Shown here: positions 55,411 to 64,000 of the stretch, piece by piece
How the letters are laid out: each line of letters opens with the position of its first letter
Numbering within the stretch: the first letter of the stretch is position 1
Assembly (NCBI GenBank): GCA_020736575.1
Contig: JAGPYM010000023.1
Location: 186,001 to 250,000, forward strand
DNA from: Thelonectria olida
Lineage: Eukaryota > Ascomycota > Sordariomycetes > Hypocreales > Nectriaceae
Length of the DNA: 64,000 bases
Direction of reading: 5' to 3'
The notes under the pieces: model-generated
What the model was told of the DNA's origin: nothing
The model's input: the letters and a program-made list of their open reading frames with translations, nothing else
The model's database searches: none
Translations under genes and position numbers: made by a program

Positions 55411-56607
55411 CCACTATTAAGTGAACACTTGACCACCTATGTCCGCCACATGCGCCGGCATCTCCGTACTTCGTAAGCCGTTAGGGATTGACTCCAGTGG
55501 CGGGTGCTTCAATGTGATTCCATGAGGGACATATGGTAATATGACAGAGGAGTTATTTGGATTTGAGAGCGGAAACGAAAGATCAAGGATACTATCGTCC
55601 AAGTCCACTGGTATGGTCTGTTTGTGGCTACAGTACAGCCTTTCATGAAGGAGCATGAGGCGGCGTGTCGTGCTGCTTCAAATCCATTTTGCGAAAACCG
55701 TGGGTTATTTGCAATGAACATCTTGCAAAGCCCTCTCTTATCTTCACGTGGCGAATAATCCTTTCGTCGGCATTTGGGTCAGACCCGTGTGTGGGAAAAG
55801 GGAATGTGAGACGCGGAAAGCTCTGGCTTGGTTGGACGAAGACTCAACCAAAATATCATGATTGGGCACCAGGAAGCGGCTAGGAAGTCTGAGGCCTTTA
55901 GGGCAGGACTTGGAGGGGGAGGTCAGAGAACGGTGTGAACCTCCGCACCCGAAACAGGAAGTGAGGAGGGTGAACGGAGTAAAGCACAAGAAGTCACGCT
56001 GGCACGAGGAAAAGGCACAGGCAACCAATGGGAAAACGGCATGTTTTTGACCAATAAGAATCAGGAAAAGCAGCCGCCTTAAATATCGCGGGTGGGGAAG
56101 AAGCCCTTTCGTCTCTTCGTTCCTCAAGGCACAAAGCATGCACTCAGCCTTCGGGGACCTCGGAGTACGCCGACGGTGTGTACCCCCTACAATAGGTAAG
56201 ATCTTACTTACCAGATGCAAGCTGAAGGTAAGCAAGAAGATGAATGGACGATTCTTGCGTTCCAACCCACTATAATTCAAAAAGCTGTTCGACGCGCTGA
56301 CTTGAAAGCCACATATTCATTTTTTGACCTCTGAATGCGCAGCAATGGCATCGCCGAAACTCCAAGCCAAGAAACAATCAAAGAAAATGCATCATGCGGT
56401 CCCACTATCGTCAGGTTGTTGGACTTCAGACTCTGCTGGGGAGGAATCTCGCCGGATAATTGCTCAACTCTCGATGTATATATACCAGGCTTGTTTCCGC
56501 AGAGGAAAGCATTTTCAGATCATCTCGCAACTCACACTTCTTTGAGCACTTCTTGCAACTCATACTTCTACCCACACCAGAACTTCCAGCTCCACGCAAA
56601 TCACAAA
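55411..56607. other. Upstream region of secreted-protein gene
   Basis: No convincing gene. A 178-codon minus-strand ORF (55744..56280) opens at TTG and shows no motif. CGTTCCTCAAGGCA lies at 56118..56131, preceded by CCCTTTCGTCTCTT. The mirror of this longer string is at 2242..2275. Confidence 0.45.
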
Positions 56608-57684
56608 ATGAACACATTCGCAGCTCTCAGTCTCCTCTTGCTTTCAGGCTCTAGAGCCGCAACCATCAATCCACGGGAGTACCGACCCAACGAGCACCTG
56701 ATGCTCGTGGACTGCGGCATTGGAGTCCTCCCTAATGGCGCCTCAACTTCGCGAGAAATGGCATACTATGCTGGATCATACAACCCAGGTGGCGGCAACA
56801 ACAAGTGGGTTCAACCCGATATGATTGCGAATGTGCCTTGGGACGGCTCATACCCATGGAGACGAAGCGGTGTTGCCACCAAGTTTCCCAACGGCGACAC
56901 TTTCCAAGTTTGGATCAACCCGGATATCAAAGACTGGGCCGAATCCAACAGCTATGCAGGCGACGCAAAACACACCTACGGACACGATTTCAAGTGCTGG
57001 GCTGAGCATGGCAAGCCGGCATTCCAGCTGGCGGACGGAAAGACTTGTACCAGCGCCTACATTTGCTGGCACATGCCAGACACCCCCTTACCACCCCCTT
57101 CGACAAATTTGATAACGAAAACCGACTATGTTATGTCCAAAAAAGACATCAGCGTGCGCGTTCAGGGTACCAACGCTGAGATCGAAGCTTGGAAACCTCA
57201 AAATGCATTCCGCCACATCAACGACGACGATGAGCGCCTTCAGTGCAAAGGGGCGTCTTACGGCATTGGCAGCGATTGTAGTATCAGATTCGACGACTGC
57301 ATCTTCTCGGCGCGCCATAACGTCGATGGCATGAAAAGGACCCTGATCGACGCCGTGGGGCCCGCGGTTGCTAAGACAAGAGTGACGAAGAAGGGTCACT
57401 ATAACGGGAAGTGCCCACCTGGTGGTGGCCCTTGTGAGCCAGGTTATGACTTCGAGTACGGCCAGTACACGTACCCAGAGACTGGTTCAGTCATAGTGAG
57501 TGTCTATCCTGAGGGCAAAGAGGACAAAGCGACTATCCAGGCGAGGATCCGTTGGACTATTTCGTGTTCGAATCAAGGGTTCTGTGGATCTTTCTGTGAC
57601 AACAATCTCAATGATATTGTTGATTTTGCAAGTTCGTTTGCAGGCGTGCCTGCTGCCGGGAGCTTTATCTGTGCATTTTGCTGA
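56608..57684 (+). CDS. Secreted cysteine-rich protein of unknown function
   Basis: An intronless gene of 358 residues. The ATG at 56608 (ACAAAATGAAC) begins a clear signal peptide (MNTFAALSLLLLSGSRAA). The longer open frame upstream has no signal and starts outside any ATG context. The mature protein has at least 15 cysteines, including CGIGVLPNG near the start, TCTSAYICWHM, CKGASYGIGSDCSIRFDDC, GKCPPGGGPCEP and the C-terminal cluster CSNQGFCGSFCDNN...FICAFC. It is glycine/aspartate-rich in the middle and has no transmembrane segment. Secretion is well supported. Role (effector, enzyme or wall protein) is unknown. Its intact state contrasts with the relics on both sides. Confidence 0.88.
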   Translation: MNTFAALSLLLLSGSRAATINPREYRPNEHLMLVDCGIGVLPNGASTSREMAYYAGSYNPGGGNNKWVQPDMIANVPWDGSYPWRRSGVATKFPNGDTFQVWINPDIKDWAESNSYAGDAKHTYGHDFKCWAEHGKPAFQLADGKTCTSAYICWHMPDTPLPPPSTNLITKTDYVMSKKDISVRVQGTNAEIEAWKPQNAFRHINDDDERLQCKGASYGIGSDCSIRFDDCIFSARHNVDGMKRTLIDAVGPAVAKTRVTKKGHYNGKCPPGGGPCEPGYDFEYGQYTYPETGSVIVSVYPEGKEDKATIQARIRWTISCSNQGFCGSFCDNNLNDIVDFASSFAGVPAAGSFICAFC

Positions 57685-58029
57685 TGAGGGAGCTTGAGTC
57701 TGTTTGATAAATCAGCTTGATCGGATGTATATAGTGATGCGACTAGATCCTTAAGGCACCACTTATAGCATCCTTAGGCACATCACATAGGAGCTTATGT
57801 TTCTATTGAATTAAGTAAAGCGCTGTGCCTTTCTCTTCGAGCTATAGTCGGTCATAGTGGGCATGGGTCTGTTTGCGCGGCCTGGGCTCCTCGATGTTAG
57901 GTATGCATTGGCCAAATGTGTATTTAAAGTAGAGACATCAACCCACCAGCCACTATCCAGTGAAATTGTCAGATGGCGCAAATCGCAAAGTATATTCGGC
58001 TAACCAAGAACCCCGACCTGGCAAGCCAA
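57685..58029. other. Intergenic
   Basis: Holds the 3' region of the secreted-protein gene and the lead-in to a DUF3435 relic. Nothing else recognised. Confidence 0.45.
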
Positions 58030-58606
58030 CTCGAGCAGATGGTGTCGGATGTTCAGTAAGCAAAAGATGACCCACAGAACTGACTGCTGAGCAATCCGCC
58101 GCCGTGAACGATGATCCTAGGATTCAGAAGCTTCTTCAACGTCAACGTATTCTTCGTGTCAAAGCGAAATGATCACACAAGGCGCAACAACAGCTGGACG
58201 TCATCAACAAGGAGTTGATTGGTGAAAGGGCCAGATTGCGACGCAAACGCAAGCGGCAGATCCGCAAAGATTGGTCTCGCGAACAGGCTGTCAAAGACAT
58301 TGAAAGGCAGTTGGCTGGGAAGCCCTTGGAGAGGCCTCATGAGTCGTCCCCTGACAGTGATTTGCCCCCGGCCCAAAAACGCTTGCTTCAGGCGTTAACA
58401 GCTCCGGTCGGCAATACCCTTGAAGAGGAGTATTTCCGCCGTACTGCTGCAATTGAAGCCGTTATTGCATACTGTTCCGTACAAGAGGGACCGTCGGTTC
58501 GCCGCCCCAGAATCACAGCGCAACCTAGAAAGGCAGACAACCCGCGAGCGGTGGGCATAGCCAGTCATGCCTGTACGGTTAGCAACGAGGTAGCGGAGGC
58601 AATAAC
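58030..58606 (+). pseudogene. DUF3435 relic, second copy
   Basis: Matches the part of the 53-54 kb relic after its recombinase box: VGCSVSKR, TGA, PTELTAEQSAAVNDDPRIQK, a second TGA after RVKAK, then INKELIGERARLRRKRKRQI, DWSREQAVKDIERQLAGKPL and AVIAYCSVQE. Both TGA codons could come from CGA by a C-to-T change. The frame runs into an LTR at 58607. It is same-strand with, and about 4.5 kb from, the first copy. Confidence 0.78.
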
Positions 58607-58749
58607 TGTTGAAATGAGAAGATTCAGATTGCTTAATTCTTACAAGTGAGAGGTGGAAGGGCCACCATCTATATATAGGTATGGGTAGCTGTAGAATGTT
58701 CTAGGGCTCTGCCACCGACTTGATCGTCTAACACCCGCGACTTCCAACA
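58607..58749. repeat. Solo LTR-like segment without target duplication
   Basis: 143 bp starting TGTTGAAATGAGAAGATTCA and ending CTTCCAACA, the same family as 31647..31799. The flanks are ATAAC (left) and CAGCA (right) and do not match, so the two sides may not have been neighbours before insertion, or a recombination has removed one flank. Confidence 0.75.
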
Positions 58750-59292
58750 CAGCAATGGCAAGGAGGTGAGGAATACATGAGGAATTGGCTGCAAGCCAGG
58801 GTCGAGGAGGAGAAGAGAAGACAAGAAGAGGAGAGGACGAGGCAGGAGAGTCTGCGCCTTGAGCAGAGGAAGGTCGAGATGGACATGCTGTGCACATCTC
58901 TGCAAGGCGGTATCCCGCCCGCCATGATTCCGCTGGTCTTCGTCCGCATGGGTAGCGGAGGCGTGCTCCCACAGACGGCTGGGGCGCAGCAGCTCACGCC
59001 TGCCTCGCAGGCTTATCACCTCCAGCTTCTGTCTCCCCAACATGCTCATCCGAAACACCAAAGGGACATACCGCATCCCACCCAAGCAGCAGCCCCGGCG
59101 ATTGCATCACATCCACAAATACAGCAGGTCCAATCAGCCCAACAAGAGTCTCAACCAAGTCCGTCGATGACCTTTTATCACTGGCAACCGCCAACATCGC
59201 AAGCCGGCAGCAGCTCGAACCGACCCGGAACGCCTTCCGCTTCGACCAAGACCAAGAGAAAGCGAGACTCTGATACTACAATGAGCAGGTAG
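58750..59292 (+). pseudogene. Coiled-coil, Gln/Pro-rich protein fragment
   Basis: The open frame starts at the LTR edge (QQWQGGEEYMRNWLQ), so the ATG at 58777 is probably internal. Residues 1-35 are a charged coiled coil (ARVEEEKRRQEEERTRQESL), then GGIPPAMIPLVF, a Gln/Pro/Ala-rich stretch and a basic end (STKTKRKRDSDT). The tail AGCAG|GTAGGC could be a splice donor, or the TAG the true stop. It looks like the C-terminal part of a larger nuclear-type protein cut by the LTR. Family not assigned with certainty. Confidence 0.5.
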
Positions 59293-61719
59293 GCATGCTT
59301 ACATGATGTGTGGAGTAAGCGGGGCTACGCAAGCAATGCGGCTCGCAAGATACAAAAAGGCACCGCTTACTCCTGTTCTTGCGAGCAACGGGTCACCTCC
59401 CCAGATCTGTATATGCCCACACCCGCCTCGGCCGATCTGCCGATGCGGGACGTGGAAGGTTCGAGAAAGCTCGATTCATACCAGTCTGGGCCAGGGATCT
59501 ATATGACTGGCTGCATACCCACATCTCCTGCGAGATAAAATTGGGGCTTTTCGGTGCTTCCCTGAACATCGTGGTGTTAATCTGTATACACCAAAATCCA
59601 AGCTTAGAAGAGCAATGGTCAGTCCGCAAATAATACGAACAGATGGAGGAGAATGCCAATGCGACGAAGGTTCTCTCCTGGATAGGAAGATTATTTTATT
59701 TGGTCTGGCTCTTGGGAATGTTGTGTAGCAGCAGATGACCACAACCACTTATATCCTTGTAGCCTTATTCTCAACGACCTAGCCGTTAGCGCACTTCTTT
59801 GGTCATGCATCATTCTCGCCGAAGGTTTTGCCGTTCGTCTGGGCTGTTGCTTTGCAGCTTTTCTCGTTAACAGTTTTCTCGATAAGAGTCTTCTACTTCT
59901 CGTGAGAATTTTTGCCTCAGCATCGACGTCTATATATTGGTTTTAGAGGCTGTGAGAGTGGACAAAGCCCATCATGAACGCTCACAAATATTCCCGAGTT
60001 TCTCCTCTATGCTATGTCCGATATTCTAGCATTATATATTATATGCTAGCTGTTTCGGCGCTTTGCCGAACTCGCGAGTCGACCGGGTTGTTGGTGAGTT
60101 GTAAAGAGCGGGTCATTGCTTATGACTAACAAATTATGCTTTCTCCTGCAATCCAGGATTTGAAGTTCGGACATATCGGTTGTGTCGGAGGATTCTCACC
60201 TTCCACCACTTTAATGAGCTTGGCACATCTGCCAGTCTTGTCTCCTCCGTCGACTTCGCGTGCAAAGAGGCCCCTGTTATCTCTTAGCTGTTATCATCGT
60301 ATGCGTTGATGGCTTGGCTGGAGAGCTGTTCAGTATCCATGAGAGCTTTGAGAATGAGTTGTATGATGATTTGGGCGGGCTTGATTTTGCAACGGAGGTG
60401 TTGCCCGACGACAGAGGGATAGAGCCACGATTCCGGACCAATGAGACCAGGGGCATGACAGATGCCTGTGGGGCTCTACAACAATTTAGAATTGCAAATC
60501 TCTCCCGACAGGAAAGGTAACGCGCACCAGCCTGGATGTATTGACACCCACGGGCTCCTCATTAGCTGCGTCCGCTCTTGGATGAACTACAGGAAGCAAG
60601 AGCTTGCATCAGACATGTGGTCAATCCAATCGTCGCCTACTGACTGTTCTTTCTACCCGCTGCCTTTATGAGATCACCAATGGTCTGATTTCGGATGTGA
60701 TGTCTATCTTTTTCCACGTCGTGGATAGCAGGACATATGAGACTTAATGATCGCGCGCAGGTTGTAAACCCAGGGCCACACGCCAAGGTAGAAACGCTGT
60801 AATTGCACGTTTTATATGGTAAGTTCCCTTTACCCAGTGTGTATTCGGCGTGCGAATTTAGATTAACACAAAAGTCTGGCGCCACGTCGTCGCCCCACGC
60901 GGGGGTCAAGTCGCACTGACCCCTGCCCTGAGGGTCTCTGTCACTCCTAAAGAATGATTGGTTGACCAGAACAAAGTGCGATAGGGTCATTCCGGTGAAG
61001 TCGACACCCCAAGCGTCATGATCGTCTCGTCACGCAGCAAAATATACCGGCTGGCGGTGCGGCTGGTTGATGATTAGGAAATTGAGCAGGAGGAAAGAGA
61101 GCTAAATGGCGGCTCATACGGTCTACACACGGCAATCGGCGCTTAGCGGTGAGGCTAAGCTTGGTTTTATCTGAGGGTTATCAACCACCAGCCAAAAGCA
61201 AAGTCAACAGGGGCAGCTCAGCCCTCCACTCCCTAAGCATCCTTACAATCTTGAGAACAGGAGTCGGAAATGAAGGGTTGTCAGTGGGGTTATAATCATA
61301 TTGCCGATATTTCGGCGCACTACAATGTAGACATCGGCATCGAAGCGGCCACTTGGTTACGTCTTCGCATAAGGCGTTTGGTCGCCCTCGCGAAATTATC
61401 ATTCGTCTTATCGCGTTTCCTAGACGAAGAGGTAAGCTCTATCATCGTTGCTCCGGGATATGTGGCAAGTATTGAGCAGACTAGACTCTGAGTCGGCGGC
61501 CTCGCTTGGTGGGAGACGAGACTTTTATCGTCCTGGCAAGAGTCGAATCTATAAGGCGGAGCGGGGCGTGCTTGCTGCCAAGGAGGCCGAGGAGGTTGTT
61601 GACGCCCTGGTACGCGCCGCTGAACCAAGTGACGAGAATGACCAATCAGCGAAACTCAAAGCTTGTCTTGTCCGGGCACGTTTCATTTAAACAGCCACAC
61701 CTGGGGGACACAAATGCCC
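59293..61719. other. Gene-poor stretch
   Basis: Only weak candidates. A 117-codon minus-strand ORF (60637..60990) starts at an ATG, is open upstream as well (DDHDAWGVDFTGM), and includes RDPQGRGQCDLTPAWGDDVA. It may be an exon of something unrecognised, with a possible donor near 60837. Nothing else is supported over 2.4 kb. Confidence 0.35.
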
Positions 61720-62534
61720 ACCAGGCAAGTGCCCAGGGCCAAATCCACTACGCTTAGCATTGCGAAAGTGGAGCGACAGAGTACAGAAGGGTTGCCAGAA
61801 AGGAGTAGGAAAGTATTCTAAGAAAGTCGATTCTGCGCTACCGGGGAAACACACGCGCAAACTATATGATATACTCTCCTGGAAGGAAGCCAGCGTGCTG
61901 GCTCAAATACGAACAGGAATGGCACGGTTGAATGGCTACCTTCATCAGATTGGAGCGGCACCGTCAGACCAATGCCCTTGTGGACAAGCGAAAGAGAGAG
62001 TAGCACACTTTCTCTTCCGATGCACAAAGTGGACGTCATACCGTGCACAAATGCTTCAGTGTACCGACACAAGACGAGGCAACTTATCGTTCTACCTTGG
62101 AGGAAGAGCCACACCAGATCCCCAAAATTGGGCACCAGACATGGAAGCCGTTCGAGCAACCATAGGATATGCCATGGCTACAGGCCGCCTTGACGAATGA
62201 CAGCGAACACCGTGACCGCCACCTCTCAATAACACTCACTCTCGACTAACCTACACCAACACCCTCGTGCTGACGACAGCAGGTCCCGCTTCAGCCGCCG
62301 AAGATAGGACACTGAACACTTGGAGAAGCCGCCTTCAAGTCCACTTGCTATTAACCCCACGAGATCCCGTAGAAAACGTCCAAATTGGCAATAAGAGAGC
62401 AGAGAGCAGACCTACGTACGGGCTTCAGGAGACCACGGCAAATTGATGTGAAGGGACTATGTAATTTAGCAAGAGTGCCCTTTCAGGCTTAGCCCCGGGC
62501 TTAAAATACATTCATTCATTCATTCATTCATTCA
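61720..62534 (+). mobile_element. LINE (Tad1-like) 3' fragment, second copy
   Basis: Encodes the last 155 or so residues of a LINE polyprotein, including SWKEASVLAQIRTGMARLNG, CPCGQAKERVAHFLFRC, RGNLSFYLGGRATPD and MEAVRATIGYAMATGRLDE, ending in TGA. A 3' untranslated region homologous to that at 30.3-30.5 kb follows (CTTCAGCCGCCG, GAACACTTGGAGAA). It ends in an (ATTC)n tail at 62510..62534, the kind of simple-repeat 3' end many LINEs have. The 5' part is missing. Confidence 0.8.
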
Positions 62535-63171
62535 AGTGCACATTCTTTCGCTTCACCTGCGTTTATGCCAAGGCCTTTAAGAAGCTATCGGATCGCTAAG
62601 ACATGGGACAGCCGTTGCATTCTACTACTACGTAGTTATGTTCCGCCAGGTGCCACAGCGTGACAAGCTGGATAGCAACGACGAGTTCATACGGAAGTAT
62701 ATTGGGCACATGACGAGACGGCAAGATCGCGGCTTCGGCCTGCCGCGAGATGAACTGGATCCTTCATCAATCGGTCGAGTGGCTCATGATACCCCTGTCG
62801 TCACAGCCTAAGAATGCTCCCGGCGTAAGCATGATGAGGGAAGTTCCCTCGGTATTCCAAGCACAATTACCATTCTTGAACGAACCGGAAGTGATGGTCG
62901 TCGAGATAGACTCGCCGATCGCAGGGATACAGGGGGAGGGCATCATAAGGGCATCCTGGCATGATTTGGCAGCGCCGCCGGCCCATGGAATAGAATTTAT
63001 TTCGCCCGGGGGTGCAAGCCCCATAGGAACCCTCCCCACGCCGTTATAGTCTTGACAGCCAGGGCACGCGGTCGAAAGAAAACTCTGCCGGTCTCCTTGT
63101 CACCAGTCTGATTTTTGAACCCCTCTGACCGCTTTACTTCCTGTAACTTATTTAAACCATTCAACTCATAC
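62535..63171. other. Intergenic with an inverted retroposon tail
   Basis: AATTTATTTCGCCC at 62994..63007 is the reverse complement of the GGGCGAAATAAATT tails at 30.7-30.9 kb. A 99-codon ORF (62750..63049) overlaps it and has no motif. Confidence 0.4.
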
Positions 63172-63672
63172 ATGTATAAAGTGTGGCCTTCCAAGTCCAA
63201 ACGAACTCGCTTGCCACACCACATTCTTCCTGGCTATGTACGAGAAGCAGCTACCACCCTTGCCGCCTCAGTCCGCTTGGGACCGGACGTCTCCCCGGAC
63301 AGTAGTCGCACCATCCAACCGCTGTCTCAGGGGAACCCACTCAGCTACGTCAATCGGGAGGCCCAGCCAGGGAGTGACATCCTCGCGTCCCTCGAACAAG
63401 AGATTCTCAAGCTGCGCAGGGAGAATGATGCACTGCGGCGCTCCATGGTCGAGAAAGAAGCAAAGATCGAGATGCTCCAGAATCTGAATTCCCAGCATCG
63501 TCAACAGATAGACGAGCAGACTCGTCAGGCGGCTCAGCTCTTCCAGATTACACACTCCGCCATCGAGACTTACCGGGATGATAAGAAAGACCAGACCGGG
63601 CACCTTCCACGAAGATCCTCCGAGGAAATCGCGTCCAAAGCCTTCAGTGACGGTGATGAGAACTGGCTCTAA
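63172..63672 (+). CDS. Coiled-coil hypothetical protein
   Basis: A 166-codon ORF from the ATG at 63172 (MYKVWPSKSKRTR). Residues about 75-130 form a strong coiled coil (LEQEILKLRRENDALRRSMV, EKEAKIEMLQNLNSQHRQQI). The C-terminus is polar and acidic. A second frame opens with MYEKQLPPLPPQSAW at 63236; if that is the true N-terminus, the gene is frameshifted near 63330. I cannot decide between an intact gene and a relic. Family unknown. Confidence 0.5.
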   Translation: MYKVWPSKSKRTRLPHHILPGYVREAATTLAASVRLGPDVSPDSSRTIQPLSQGNPLSYVNREAQPGSDILASLEQEILKLRRENDALRRSMVEKEAKIEMLQNLNSQHRQQIDEQTRQAAQLFQITHSAIETYRDDKKDQTGHLPRRSSEEIASKAFSDGDENWL

Positions 63673-64000
63673 GCGCCTGGGGCCCGAGAGGACGGGAGCC
63701 GCGCGTCGCTCAGCTCTCGCCTCTTGCTTGCGCTTTTGCTGTGGCGAGTACGACCATCTCCCTGTACGTCTTCCCAGTCTAATCTATGGACAAGATCATG
63801 TATAGTCTGAGAAAACTGCCGAAGACCGTGTTCTGGGCAACCGCACTGGCAAGGGAATCCTGTAGGAGGAGACGGAGCAGCAGCAAGGAGTAATTACTCT
63901 ATATTACGGAAGCGTTTATTGATTTCTGATTACATCGCATCCCTCATTTTCATACTGCAGTTGTCCTTTACACATTCTCCCGTGACGTTTATGGGGTGAG
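63673..64000. other. Downstream end of window
   Basis: No gene seen in the last 330 bases. Confidence 0.4.

Noticed and set aside
55744..56280. 178-codon minus-strand ORF
   Set aside because: It opens at TTG and has no domain signal. The plus strand here is the promoter side of the secreted-protein gene.

Overview
The window reads as genomic DNA of a filamentous ascomycete, probably a Pezizomycete close to Aspergillus or Penicillium. This rests on spliced genes with introns of 45-69 nt (GTAAGT/GTACGT donors, NAG acceptors) and on families typical of such fungi: FunK1 kinase, NACHT and NB-ARC/TPR NLRs, DUF3435, CHR transporter, CYSTM and LITAF-like proteins. The genus is inference. There are few intact host genes, many broken ones and at least seven kinds of mobile DNA, so this is an accessory, transposon-rich (possibly subtelomeric) region.

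Layout. 0.1-1.6 kb: a spliced gene of unknown function. 2.7-8.7 kb: a Ty1/copia retrotransposon with two identical 134-bp LTRs and one in-frame stop in its polyprotein. It abuts a fragment of Helitron Rep/helicase (8.7-9.0 kb). 10.2-16.4 kb: a full-length but inactivated Helitron Rep/helicase. 17.1-17.5 kb: an AT-rich element with perfect 28-bp inverted ends. 17.6-24.3 kb: small host genes (LITAF-like, CYSTM-like, one unknown) and a broken kinase-like gene. 25.5-29.0 kb: remains of two NLR genes. 30.0-31.8 kb: a LINE fragment, SINE/LINE-like tails, a bacterial-type inorganic pyrophosphatase gene and a solo LTR with a target duplication. 32.3-32.9 kb: a FunK1/TPR relic. 33.4-41.2 kb: an intact Helitron Rep/helicase (1962 aa, one intron) beside an intact gene of the 'IDYSKWDN' family. 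42.5-45.0 kb: a chromate-type transporter and a metallothionein. 47.5-48.2 kb: a small beta-prism-like gene. 50-59 kb: fragments of asparaginase, hAT transposase, IDYSKWDN and two DUF3435 recombinase-like genes, plus one intact secreted cysteine-rich protein gene. 61.7-62.5 kb: a second LINE fragment. 63.2 kb: a coiled-coil protein.

How it fits together. Two repeat systems tie the region together. One is a short palindromic motif (TGCCTT..GGAACG / CGTTCCTCAAGGCA) seen at about 13 places, often next to a conserved CCCCTACGGGG hairpin. The other is the IDYSKWDN gene, present three times and each time downstream of that hairpin. Together with the Helitrons, the DUF3435 relics and a possible metal-tolerance pair (CHR transporter plus metallothionein), this suggests that genes have been moved here by mobile elements. 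Exact element boundaries are not proven from this sequence. The exon joins given here were worked out by eye from splice signals and reading frame.
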